In this document: positions 1 to 7,761 of the stretch, piece after piece
Numbering within the stretch: the first letter of the stretch is position 1
How the letters are laid out: the number at the start of each line of letters is the position of its first letter
DNA from: JANMDU01 sp043777675
GTDB lineage: Bacteria > Pseudomonadota > Gammaproteobacteria > Burkholderiales > Burkholderiaceae_C
NCBI GenBank assembly: GCA_043777675.1
Contig: JAYWHR010000027.1
Location: forward strand, 1 to 52,550
DNA length: 52,550 bases
Reading direction: 5' to 3'
The notes under the pieces: model-generated
Database searches by the model: none
What the model was told of the DNA's origin: nothing
The model's input: only the letters and a program-made list of their open reading frames with translations
Translations under genes and position numbers: made by a program

Positions 1-394
<394 letters not shown>

Positions 395-520
395 GATCTT
401 GTTACTCAATCGGAATTGAAGAAGATATATCTTCATTCAATTTCTCATGAGTGTTTGTGTCTCGGTCTTTCGACTCTGACGTTTTTGGCAATTGCCTTCA
501 AACACCCACGCTTATCGGCT

Positions 521-537
521 GTAATTTTTTAAGTAAC
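521..537 (-). promoter_or_regulatory. rRNA leader boxA-like antitermination signal
   Basis: On the minus strand the leader reads GTTACTTAAAAAATTAC and is followed by a stretch with GCCGATAAG and GTGGGTGTTTG. This resembles the boxA (GYTCTTTAA) and boxC leader elements that bind the NusB/S10 antitermination complex in Burkholderiales rrn operons. It sits about 130 nt upstream of the mature 16S 5' end, the usual place. The match to boxA is imperfect, and the role is inferred from position. Confidence 0.55.
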
Positions 538-593
538 AACGAATCTGATTTCACTCTTTTTCGTTTGCTTCACTGCGATCAGCGAAGCCTTGA

Positions 594-623
594 ATTATGA
601 CATACTTTTCGATATTTCGTCAA
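594..623 (-). promoter_or_regulatory. rrn promoter, proximal (TTGACG-18-CATAAT)
   Basis: On the minus strand a -35 TTGACG (618-623) is followed after 18 nt by a -10 CATAAT (594-599). A GC-rich stretch AAGGCTTCGCTGA follows directly, resembling the stretches after the two upstream promoters. It is the last of three similarly built promoters in front of the 16S gene. Confidence 0.7.
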
Positions 624-703
624 GCTAGTCAGATTTTTTTCTACTTTCTTTTCGGCTGCTTACTTTAAAAAAGTTTGCTTACCGCTTTTTAGCAGAGCCT
701 AGA

Positions 704-733
704 ATTATATACCGAAAACTGCGTCTTCGTCAA
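704..733 (-). promoter_or_regulatory. rrn promoter, middle (TTGACG-18-TATAAT)
   Basis: On the minus strand a -35 TTGACG (728-733) and a perfect -10 TATAAT (704-709) are separated by 18 nt. The stretch after the -10 reads TCTAGGCTCTGCTAA, a GC-rich discriminator of the kind linked to stringent (ppGpp) control of rRNA promoters. It is the strongest of the three promoters by consensus. Confidence 0.8.
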
Positions 734-805
734 ATTCAGAGATTTTCTTTTGATGAATTTCATTTTGACTTTAACGCATTGCATTATTACCAAACCGCCA
801 AATAC

Positions 806-819
806 TCGGGTTAACCCGA
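806..819. promoter_or_regulatory. 14-bp perfect palindrome in the rrn promoter region
   Basis: TCGGGTTAACCCGA is a perfect palindrome lying about 30 nt downstream of the distal rrn -10 and upstream of the middle promoter. Its position fits a protein-binding site acting on the distal promoter, or an RNA hairpin in the long leader transcript. No known binding motif was recognised. Confidence 0.4.
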
Positions 820-845
820 AACATTTTTCATCAGCAGAGCCGGCT

Positions 846-875
846 AGTATAGCCTGAGATTTTGACTTTTGGCAA
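846..875 (-). promoter_or_regulatory. rrn promoter, distal (TTGCCA-18-TATACT)
   Basis: On the minus strand a -35 TTGCCA (870-875) and a -10 TATACT (846-851) are separated by 18 nt and followed by AGCCGGCTCTGCTGA. The hexamers and discriminator are almost the same as those of the promoter in front of rplC at 52384-52412, which suggests common regulation of rRNA and ribosomal protein genes. Confidence 0.7.
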
Positions 876-906
876 ATTTTTGATGAATTTTTCTTGAATA
901 CTCGGT

Positions 907-1662
907 TTATTTGGTTTCAGACAAGAACTTCTCAACTTGGGCGGCAGGAATCGCTCCGGGAACGCGCGAGCCATCAGCAAAGATCATTGTTGGTGTACCG
1001 GTGATGCGATATTTCTTTCCGAATTCAACGTTGCGTTGTAGGGCGCTCGCATCACACGCGGCAGCAGCAGGGGTGGCATCTTTGATCATCCAATCCAAGA
1101 AGGCTTTGGTTTTGTCTTTGCTGCACCAGATATTTTGTGATTTAACTGAGGAATCTGCGCCGAGGATGGGATAGAGGAACATGTGTATGGTGACGTTGTT
1201 GACGCTTTGCAGATCACGCTCGAAGCGCTTGCAGTAACCACAATTAGGGTCTTCAAACACGGCCACCTTGCGTTTGCCATTGCCGCGCACGATGGTAAAG
1301 GCATCCTTGAAGGGCAAAGCATCAAAATCTACTGACGTGAGCTTTTCGATACGCTCTTCTGTGAGATTGCGACGTGCTTTGGTATCGATCAAATTGCCTT
1401 GGATTAAGAAGTTGCCTTCGTTATCTGTGTAGACGATATCAAAGCCATTGATGCGCACCTCTAACAGGCCGGGCATGGCCGAGCGGCTGATTTCATCAAT
1501 TTTGGGTAAATTAGGCAGGCGCTCAGCCAGCGCTTTGCGCACCGCAGCATCCTGTACAGCAGGTAGCGTCGCATTTAATTGAGCAAATAGGCTTGTCGCC
1601 GGCATGAAAACTGCACAGACAGCTACACATTTAATAGCAAATACGAATTTTTTGATTAACAT
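907..1662 (-). CDS. dsbC: Thiol:disulfide interchange protein DsbC (disulfide isomerase)
   Basis: This is a periplasmic thioredoxin-fold protein that isomerises wrong disulfide bonds in exported proteins and is kept reduced by DsbD. The 251-residue product has a signal peptide ending near A27, a DsbC-type dimerisation domain (about 30-95) and a thioredoxin-like domain with the active site CGYC at 141-144. The cis-proline loop TGTPT is at 221-225. A second cysteine pair (C180, C203) matches the structural disulfide of E. coli DsbC. The hydrophobic core of the signal peptide, from about A9 to A22, is encoded by a copy of the 42-nt dispersed repeat (1598-1639). It lies 44 nt downstream of the UbiH-family gene on the same strand and is probably co-transcribed with it. 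Confidence 0.93.
   Translation of the reverse strand: MLIKKFVFAIKCVAVCAVFMPATSLFAQLNATLPAVQDAAVRKALAERLPNLPKIDEISRSAMPGLLEVRINGFDIVYTDNEGNFLIQGNLIDTKARRNLTEERIEKLTSVDFDALPFKDAFTIVRGNGKRKVAVFEDPNCGYCKRFERDLQSVNNVTIHMFLYPILGADSSVKSQNIWCSKDKTKAFLDWMIKDATPAAAACDASALQRNVEFGKKYRITGTPTMIFADGSRVPGAIPAAQVEKFLSETK
1598..1639 (-). repeat. 42-nt dispersed repeat, copy R1 (inside dsbC)
   Basis: Read on the minus strand: TGCTAT, 8 nt, TAGC, 24 nt ending GCCGGC. It lies in the signal-peptide part of dsbC and is translated as A-I-K-C-V-A-V-C-A-V-F-M-P-A, in the same frame as the other in-gene copies. The stem of the first hairpin is decayed compared with copy R8. Confidence 0.8.
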
Positions 1663-1706
1663 ATTATTCTTTCAATTGACCTAATACTTTATCCCACGTT
1701 AGGAAA

Positions 1707-2834
1707 CTAACGAATACCCGATGCTTGGCGCATCACCCACGCTTTAAGCGGCGCAGCCGCATTCAAGCTCTTCATGCCCCATGTGCGCAGGCTTTGGATG
1801 CGTGCGTCGGAGTGGCTGAAGGTTTGCTGCAATCCATCCGTTGCCAAACGGAGCATAGCTGCATCGGCCTTGCGCGCTCGCTCGTAGGCTCGCAACAGCT
1901 TCATATCTGAGTAGCTTCGGAAATACGGCTTGCTTGCAAGCACGCGCGCCAGCTCCGCCGCATCACCCAAGCCTAAATTCAAACCTTGCCCTGCCAAGGG
2001 ATGCACAGCATGTGCTGCATCCCCTGCCAAAACCCAGTGACCCCAATCAGCCCGCCCACACCATTGCTGAGCTTGTGCGAGCACCAGCGGCCAGCTTGCA
2101 CGCTCGGTAGTGAGCTGCAAAGCACCCAACTGTTTATGTGTCGCCTCATGCAAGGTTTGCTCAAAATCGCTAGCTCTCATTGAGCTCAGATCTATCGCAC
2201 GCTGCTCTGAGACTGACCACACCAAGGCCACAGAGTTCCCCGAAGAGTTCACTCCACGCGGCAGCAGGGCGCAAACTTGGGATTCACTCATCCATTGCCA
2301 AGCGGTGTTTTCATGAGGCTTCTCACACAACACATGTGTGGCAATGGCGGTTTGCTCGTAGGCGAATCGCTCAAATGCTGCGCCTGTGGCCTCGCGGGTT
2401 TGGCTGACACGCCCTTCGCAGATCACCGTCAAATCTGCAGCGGGTACAGCTCCACCTGCGAAGAGACTAATCTCGCTAGCAAACGAAATCGCCTGCGACA
2501 AGCGCTCGTGCAGCGCGGCGGCATCCACAATCCAAGCCAAGGGCTCAGCTTGCGCGTCGAAAGCAATATGGCCCGAAAGATCACCCCATACTTTCATATG
2601 CTCAATTGGCGTGGCCTCTTGCGGCCACACGCGCAAATCCATTAATACTTGGCGTGAAGCCGCATTAAGCGCGAAGCTGCGCACATCTTGGTTTTGGGCA
2701 GACGGCGGCCTGTTAGATAGCAAGGCCACGTTGATGCGTGCTCGCGCGAGCAGCAGCGCCAAAACCTGCCCCACGACGCCAGCACCTCTAATGCAAATAT
2801 CTGTTTTCACTTCTAGGATTGTAGAAGGCGGCAC
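1707..2834 (-). CDS. UbiH/UbiF/Coq6-family FAD-dependent hydroxylase
   Basis: This is a class A flavoprotein monooxygenase of the family that hydroxylates the aromatic ring during ubiquinone biosynthesis. The N-terminal dinucleotide motif GAGVVG is near residue 20. The FAD-contacting motif GDAAHAVHPLAGQGLN is near residue 270, its GD-x-AH-x2-P-x2-GQG-x-N pattern being typical of UbiH-type enzymes. Length (375 aa) fits the family. The start is GTG at 2834; a GTG a few codons further in (EVK) would still leave the FAD motif intact. Which ring position it hydroxylates (UbiH, UbiF or UbiI role) cannot be told from sequence alone. It is divergent from the MOSC gene with a short shared upstream region, and dsbC follows downstream. 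Confidence 0.88.
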   Translation of the reverse strand: MPPSTILEVKTDICIRGAGVVGQVLALLLARARINVALLSNRPPSAQNQDVRSFALNAASRQVLMDLRVWPQEATPIEHMKVWGDLSGHIAFDAQAEPLAWIVDAAALHERLSQAISFASEISLFAGGAVPAADLTVICEGRVSQTREATGAAFERFAYEQTAIATHVLCEKPHENTAWQWMSESQVCALLPRGVNSSGNSVALVWSVSEQRAIDLSSMRASDFEQTLHEATHKQLGALQLTTERASWPLVLAQAQQWCGRADWGHWVLAGDAAHAVHPLAGQGLNLGLGDAAELARVLASKPYFRSYSDMKLLRAYERARKADAAMLRLATDGLQQTFSHSDARIQSLRTWGMKSLNAAAPLKAWVMRQASGIR

Positions 2835-2879
2835 AATTGAGTGTTAATTCGCCATCTATTACCCCCGAAGAAGCTTTCT

Positions 2880-3776
2880 ATGACTGCCTACGACCTAAAT
2901 GCCACCATCAGCCGCCTTTTTGTTTACCCGATCAAATCCTGCGCCGGCGTAGAGCTGAAAGAAACACTTCTGATCGAGACCGGGCTGGAATTTGATCGCG
3001 CTTGGATGGTCGTGGATGAAGCCGGTGAGTTCATGAGCCAGCGCGAACTGCCGCGCATGGCTTTAATACAGCCCCAAATTAAGCAATTCGAGATGGTGCT
3101 TCGTGCGCCCGGCATGTTGGCGTTGCATATTGCGCTGGATGCGGTGGAAAAACCTTGCAAAGTGCGCGTGTGGAGTGATGAATGTGCTGCTTTCGAAATG
3201 GGCGATGTCGCAGCGCAGTGGTTTACCGATTTTCTGATGCCGCAGCGCCCTGCTGGCATGGCTGCGTCAAAGCTTCGGTTGGTGCGCTTTGATCCTGCGC
3301 ACAAACGCGCATCAAATATTAAATGGACCCAAGGCCAGCAGGCGCTCAATCAATTCTCGGATGGCTACCCGATTCTGGTGGTTAGCGAAGGCTCTTTAGA
3401 CGAGTTGAATAAGCGACTGACGGCAGCAGGACATGCGGCGGTAGGCATTGAGCGGTTTCGGCCAAACATCGTGCTCTCTGGCTTAGCTTCGCATGATGAA
3501 GATCGCACAGATCAACTGCACATCTCAAGCGGCGAGGGCGACATCGTTATGGCATTGGTCAAGCCGTGCCCGCGTTGCCCGATTCCTGATGTGAACCCAC
3601 AAAACGCCTTGAGTACGCCTGAAGTAAGCCAAATGCTGCACACTTACCGTCAAGATGCGCGAGTGGATGGCGCCATCACTTTTGGCATGAATGCCATCGT
3701 GGTCAGGCCAGACAACGAGCCTTTTGATCTGGCTTTAGCCGTGGGACAAACTGCTCAAGGCATGCTGCGCTTTTAA
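2880..3776 (+). CDS. MOSC domain-containing protein (YcbX-like)
   Basis: A 298-residue protein with an N-terminal MOSC beta-barrel domain (pattern VYPIKSCAG and FDRAWMVVD) followed by a MOSC domain. The segment CPRCPIPDVNP in the last third holds the conserved cysteine of the family. Relatives such as YcbX act with molybdenum cofactor in reducing N-hydroxylated compounds; that role is inferred here. The start chosen is ATG 2880, preceded by GAAGAAG at a good distance. An upstream in-frame GTG at 2841 has no such site and would collide with the promoter of the divergent hydroxylase gene. No ferredoxin domain is fused, unlike E. coli YcbX. Confidence 0.85.
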   Translation: MTAYDLNATISRLFVYPIKSCAGVELKETLLIETGLEFDRAWMVVDEAGEFMSQRELPRMALIQPQIKQFEMVLRAPGMLALHIALDAVEKPCKVRVWSDECAAFEMGDVAAQWFTDFLMPQRPAGMAASKLRLVRFDPAHKRASNIKWTQGQQALNQFSDGYPILVVSEGSLDELNKRLTAAGHAAVGIERFRPNIVLSGLASHDEDRTDQLHISSGEGDIVMALVKPCPRCPIPDVNPQNALSTPEVSQMLHTYRQDARVDGAITFGMNAIVVRPDNEPFDLALAVGQTAQGMLRF

Positions 3777-3868
3777 GCGGTGGCCGCGCATAGCCCTGGT
3801 TAGGCCATCGCATACACTTGCCTACTTTGCAAAAAATCAGCGCTCAGGATGAGCGCGGGGAATGAAAT

Positions 3869-4963
3869 ATGAGTTTGAAATGTGGAATTGTGGGCTTGCC
3901 CAACGTCGGAAAATCAACACTGTTTAACGCGCTCACCAAAGCGGGGATAGCAGCTGAGAATTATCCCTTTTGCACGATTGAACCCAACGTGGGTATCGTT
4001 GAATTGCCCGATCCGCGGTTGGCGCAGCTTGCTCAAATCGTCGTGCCTGAAAAAATAGTGCCCGCCATCGTGGAGTTCGTCGATATCGCAGGCCTAGTAG
4101 CCGGCGCTTCGCAAGGCGAGGGCTTGGGTAACAAATTCCTGTCGCACATTCGTGAAACCGATGCGATTGTGAACGTGGTGCGCTGCTTTGAGGATCCGAA
4201 TGTGATCCACGTCGCAGGGAAAATTGATCCAATTTCCGATATTGAAGTGATACAGACGGAGCTTTGCTTGGCTGATTTGGCCACTGTAGAGAAAAGCTTA
4301 CAGCGCTATACAAAAATTGCTAAAACTGGCACTGACAAAGAAGCCATCAAGTTAGTGGCTGTGCTGGAGAAATGCCAAGCCACGCTTGATCAAGGTAAGC
4401 CGGTGCGTGGCATTGACTTTTCGAAGGACGAACTGATCACGCTGAAGCCGCTGTGCCTCATCACAGCAAAACCTGCGATGTTTGTGGGCAATGTGGCTGA
4501 AGATGGTTTTGCAAACAACCCATTTCTTGCCACGCTTGAGGAATATGCCAAAAGCCAAAATGCGCCCGTGGTGGCAATTTGCGCGAAAATTGAAGCCGAA
4601 TTGGCCGATATGAGCGACGAAGACAAAACGGACTTCCTCGCTGATATCGGACAAAGCGAGCCAGGCTTGAACCGACTCATCCGCGCAGGCTTTACGCTCT
4701 TAGGCTTGCAAACTTACTTCACAGCCGGCGAAAAAGAAGTACGCGCTTGGACGGTGCCCATTGGAGCCACGGGCCCACAAGCGGCAGGCGTGATCCACAC
4801 CGATTTCGAGCGCGGCTTCATTCGCGCGCAAACCATTGCGTTTGATGACTACATTGCCTTCAAAGGCGAGCAAGGCGCAAAAGAAGCAGGCAAGATGCGT
4901 GCTGAGGGCAAGGAATACATTGTCAAAGATGGTGATGTGCTCAACTTCTTGTTCAATGTTTAA
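3869..4963 (+). CDS. ychF: Ribosome-binding ATPase YchF (Obg/OLA1 family)
   Basis: A P-loop NTPase of the TRAFAC class that binds the ribosome and prefers ATP over GTP. The 364-residue product has the P-loop GLPNVGKST near residues 8-16, the switch II region DIAGLVAGASQGEGLGN near 73-89, and a C-terminal TGS domain (AGEKEVRAWTVP onward). Length equals that of E. coli YchF. GGGGAA upstream of ATG 3869 is a good ribosome binding site. The gene is followed by repeat copy R2 and the convergent corA. Confidence 0.97.
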   Translation: MSLKCGIVGLPNVGKSTLFNALTKAGIAAENYPFCTIEPNVGIVELPDPRLAQLAQIVVPEKIVPAIVEFVDIAGLVAGASQGEGLGNKFLSHIRETDAIVNVVRCFEDPNVIHVAGKIDPISDIEVIQTELCLADLATVEKSLQRYTKIAKTGTDKEAIKLVAVLEKCQATLDQGKPVRGIDFSKDELITLKPLCLITAKPAMFVGNVAEDGFANNPFLATLEEYAKSQNAPVVAICAKIEAELADMSDEDKTDFLADIGQSEPGLNRLIRAGFTLLGLQTYFTAGEKEVRAWTVPIGATGPQAAGVIHTDFERGFIRAQTIAFDDYIAFKGEQGAKEAGKMRAEGKEYIVKDGDVLNFLFNV

Positions 4964-4972
4964 GATTTTTCA

Positions 4973-5014
4973 TGCTACGCATTTAATAGCAATTGGCGCA
5001 ATATCCATGCCGGC
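4973..5014 (+). repeat. 42-nt dispersed repeat, copy R2 (ychF/corA gap)
   Basis: The element (TGCTAC, 8 nt, TAGC, 24 nt ending GCCGGC) fills most of the 75-nt gap between the convergent genes ychF and corA. It is followed by TAATGAGC, a tail shared with copy R5. Confidence 0.85.
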
Positions 5015-5038
5015 TAATGAGCCAAAATGCTCTAAAAA

Positions 5039-6028
5039 TTAGCCCTTAAGCCAACCACGCTTGCGGAAATACCACATCGGCACAATCGCGCTGGCCAACA
5101 TCAGCGCCACCACGAACGGGTAGGCAGAAGCGCCCAAAGCCTGCACCTCTGGAATTTGCATGTTCATGCCGTAGATGCTGGCGATCAGCGTAGGTGGCAG
5201 CAAAGCCACGCTGGCCACCGAGAAGATTTTGATGATCTTGTTTTGGTTGATGTTAATGAAACCCACCACGGCATCCATCAAGAAGTTAATCTTATCGAAG
5301 AGAAAGGCGGTGTGGGAGTCAAGCGAATCAATATCGCGCAAAATCTGGCGCGCTTCATTGTGTTGCTCCGCAGAAAGCATCTTGCTGCGCATCATGAAAC
5401 TCAAGGCGCGGCGCGTATCCATCATATTGCGGCGAATGCGGCCATTCAAATCTTCTTGTTTGGCAATGCTGGCCAACACGTCAGCCGCAAGTGCATCAGT
5501 CACGTCGCCTTTTAAGACTTGGCCACTGGCTTTCTCCAACGCATCGTGAATACCTTCTAGCGCATCAGCACAGTATTCGGCATCGGCGTCATAGAGTTTG
5601 AGCAGCACCTCTCTGGCATCCTCAATCAGCCCAGGCATGCGGCGCGCGCGTAATCGGAGGAGGCGAAAAATCGGGATGTCTTCATCATGAATGGAGAACA
5701 GCACGCCTTTGCTTTTGAGCTCGGCATTGTTCAAATTCAAGATAAACGCCACCCGCTCAGTGCGCGATTCCTCGTCGTCGATCAAAAAATCAGAGCGGAT
5801 GTGCAGATCGCCATTATCAGCTTCGTAGAAACGCGCAGACTCTTCGATGTCTTCATCCATCGCGTCATCGGGAATGGATAGGCCATAGTGCTGCTTGATC
5901 CAAGCCTTTTCTTCCGGGCTGGGTGATTCCAGATCCACCCAAACAGGTTGGAATTTGGTGAGCTCTTCGAGCGATTCAATCTCTTCTTGGAAGAGGCGGC
6001 CATTGGCCAGCGTGAAAATGTTGAGCAT
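5039..6028 (-). CDS. corA: CorA-family magnesium/cobalt transporter
   Basis: An inner-membrane pentameric channel for Mg2+ (and Co2+/Ni2+). The 329-residue protein has a long acidic, helical cytoplasmic domain, two C-terminal membrane segments and the signature YGMN at the end of the first one (about residue 285). The C-terminus is basic (FRKRGWLKG), as expected for the cytosolic end. Length is close to E. coli CorA (316). The start MLNIFTLANG at 6028 agrees with the family. No known Mg2+ riboswitch was recognised upstream. Confidence 0.93.
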   Translation of the reverse strand: MLNIFTLANGRLFQEEIESLEELTKFQPVWVDLESPSPEEKAWIKQHYGLSIPDDAMDEDIEESARFYEADNGDLHIRSDFLIDDEESRTERVAFILNLNNAELKSKGVLFSIHDEDIPIFRLLRLRARRMPGLIEDAREVLLKLYDADAEYCADALEGIHDALEKASGQVLKGDVTDALAADVLASIAKQEDLNGRIRRNMMDTRRALSFMMRSKMLSAEQHNEARQILRDIDSLDSHTAFLFDKINFLMDAVVGFININQNKIIKIFSVASVALLPPTLIASIYGMNMQIPEVQALGASAYPFVVALMLASAIVPMWYFRKRGWLKG

Positions 6029-6214
6029 GGGGTTGGCTCCAACGTAGGTTTAATGGGAAGTCAGAAATGCGCTTCCCGTGTCTGCGTGAACCTGAATGTT
6101 CATCCACCAGCCAGGGAAGCTACCAACTGGGGTAGGTGTCCAAGATCTTTGCTCCAAAACGAAGATGGCGCGATTATCGCCCCAAAAGCATCTGTGAGAC
6201 TGGATAATCAGAGG

Positions 6215-7672
6215 ATGTTCTTTTTAGATCACTGCCGCTTCCTGCTAATCGTCAGTTTTTTTGCCTGGCCTGTTTTGGCAACCGCGCAAGCGTTGCCCAA
6301 GGAGGTATTGCAGGCGCTTGCGCGCGCGGGCGTGCCACCTTCTGCGATCAGTGTGGTGGTGCAAGCTTTGCCTTCGTCTGCTAGCGCCACTGCCGGGGTG
6401 ACGCCAGCCGTGATCAAGCACCGCTCAGAAGTGAGCGTGAATCCTGCCTCGGTGATGAAACTCATCACAACGTATGCTGCGTTAGACCAACTCGGCGCAG
6501 ATTTCACTTGGAAAAACCGTGTGTACATCGACGGCACGCTGCAAGGCGGCGTGCTGCAGGGCAACTTGATTCTGCAAGGCAGCGGCGATCCCAAGCTCGT
6601 GTTGGAACGTATTGAAGAGCTGTTCGCTCAAGTACGCGCCAAAGGTGTGCGGGAAGTGCGCGGAGATATTTTGCTGGATCGCCGCGTGTTTGATGTACCC
6701 GATAAAAACCCCGCTGATTTTGACGATGAGCCCCTGCGCCCTTACAACGCTGCGCCTGATGGTCTGCTGATCAATTTCAAATCACTGATTTTCAATTTCT
6801 CGCCCGATGCGGCAAGTAAACGCGTGATGCTGCGCGTCGATCCACCCATTGCACGTGTGCTGTTTCCATCAGAAATCACAGCTTCGTATGGCAGCTGTGG
6901 TGATTGGCGAGGCAGCCTGCAAGGCGACTTTTCCAATCCGGATCGTGTAACGTTTTCTGGCCGCTTCCCACTTTCCTGCGGCGAGCGCGTCTGGCCTGTG
7001 GCCTACGTTGCACCGCGCCAGTATGCGGCGCGCGTGATAGAAGCGATGTGGCTTAGAGGCGGCGGCCTGCTCTCTGGCACCGCCAAAGAAGAGCCGCTGC
7101 CGCGAACCGCTCGCCTGCTGCACTCCGAGCCTTCGCTGCCGCTCTCAGACATCATCGCCGACGTGAATAAATTCTCCAATAATGTGATGGCTCAGCAGGT
7201 ATTTCTTACGCTGTCGAATCAAATACCTAGCGCCGGGCGCACAGCGAGCTTTGCCGCTTCTCAGCGCAACGTAGCCGCTTGGTGGAAAGCGCGTTTACCC
7301 GACGTACCAGCGCCTATTTTAGAAAATGGCTCTGGCCTTTCTCGCAAAGAACGCGCCAGCGCTGCCGCGATCAACAGTTTGCTTCAACTTGCAGCCAACA
7401 GCCAGCAATCACAAGTGTTTGCTAATTCATTAGGCATCGCTGGGGTTGATGGGACAGTCGCGCGGATGAGAGATCGCAATGGCGCGTCCGCCGCGATTGG
7501 CCAAGCACAGCTCAAAACCGGCACGCTGCGTGATGTGACTGCGGTAGCGGGTTATGCCAATGCAATCAATGGCCAGCGTTACAGCTTAGCCGCAATCATT
7601 AATCATCCCAACGCTGGTGCGGCAAGGCCTGCGCTGGACGCGCTGGTGGAGTGGATCGTTAAGAACCCTTGA
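6215..7672 (+). CDS. dacB: D-alanyl-D-alanine carboxypeptidase/endopeptidase PBP4 (DacB)
   Basis: A penicillin-binding protein of peptidase family S13 that trims and cleaves peptidoglycan peptides in the periplasm. With the start at ATG 6215 the product has 485 residues, and the N-terminus is a signal peptide ending near ATAQA (residue 26). The three active-site motifs are present: S79-x-x-K82 (PASVMKL), S-x-N in KFSNNVMAQQ, and the KTG triad in LKTGTLRDVTA. The open frame runs further up to 5948, but that part overlaps the start of divergent corA and has no signal peptide, so the later start was chosen. GTG at 6194 is an alternative. Confidence 0.92.
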   Translation: MFFLDHCRFLLIVSFFAWPVLATAQALPKEVLQALARAGVPPSAISVVVQALPSSASATAGVTPAVIKHRSEVSVNPASVMKLITTYAALDQLGADFTWKNRVYIDGTLQGGVLQGNLILQGSGDPKLVLERIEELFAQVRAKGVREVRGDILLDRRVFDVPDKNPADFDDEPLRPYNAAPDGLLINFKSLIFNFSPDAASKRVMLRVDPPIARVLFPSEITASYGSCGDWRGSLQGDFSNPDRVTFSGRFPLSCGERVWPVAYVAPRQYAARVIEAMWLRGGGLLSGTAKEEPLPRTARLLHSEPSLPLSDIIADVNKFSNNVMAQQVFLTLSNQIPSAGRTASFAASQRNVAAWWKARLPDVPAPILENGSGLSRKERASAAAINSLLQLAANSQQSQVFANSLGIAGVDGTVARMRDRNGASAAIGQAQLKTGTLRDVTAVAGYANAINGQRYSLAAIINHPNAGAARPALDALVEWIVKNP

Positions 7673-7712
7673 ACTATTTTTTATCGTATTTTCAAAGCTT
7701 TTTAAGCAGTTT

Positions 7713-7754
7713 GCCGGCGTATTTACTGCGTGAGGCGCTATAATTTTCATAGTA
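7713..7754 (-). repeat. 42-nt dispersed repeat, copy R3 (dacB/recQ gap)
   Basis: The element is on the minus strand between the tandem genes dacB and recQ and ends 7 nt before the recQ start codon. TGCTAT has decayed to TACTAT and GCCGGC is intact. It contains a TATAAT on the plus strand that could act as a -10 for recQ, but no -35 at the right distance was seen. Confidence 0.75.
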
Positions 7755-7761
7755 ACTACCT

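Noticed and set aside
5948..6214. N-terminal extension of dacB
   Set aside because: It overlaps the beginning of divergent corA and lacks a ribosome site; the signal peptide starts at 6215.
7740..7761. TATAAT just before recQ as a recQ promoter
   Set aside because: No -35 hexamer at 16-18 nt was found; the match comes from the decayed hairpin of repeat R3.
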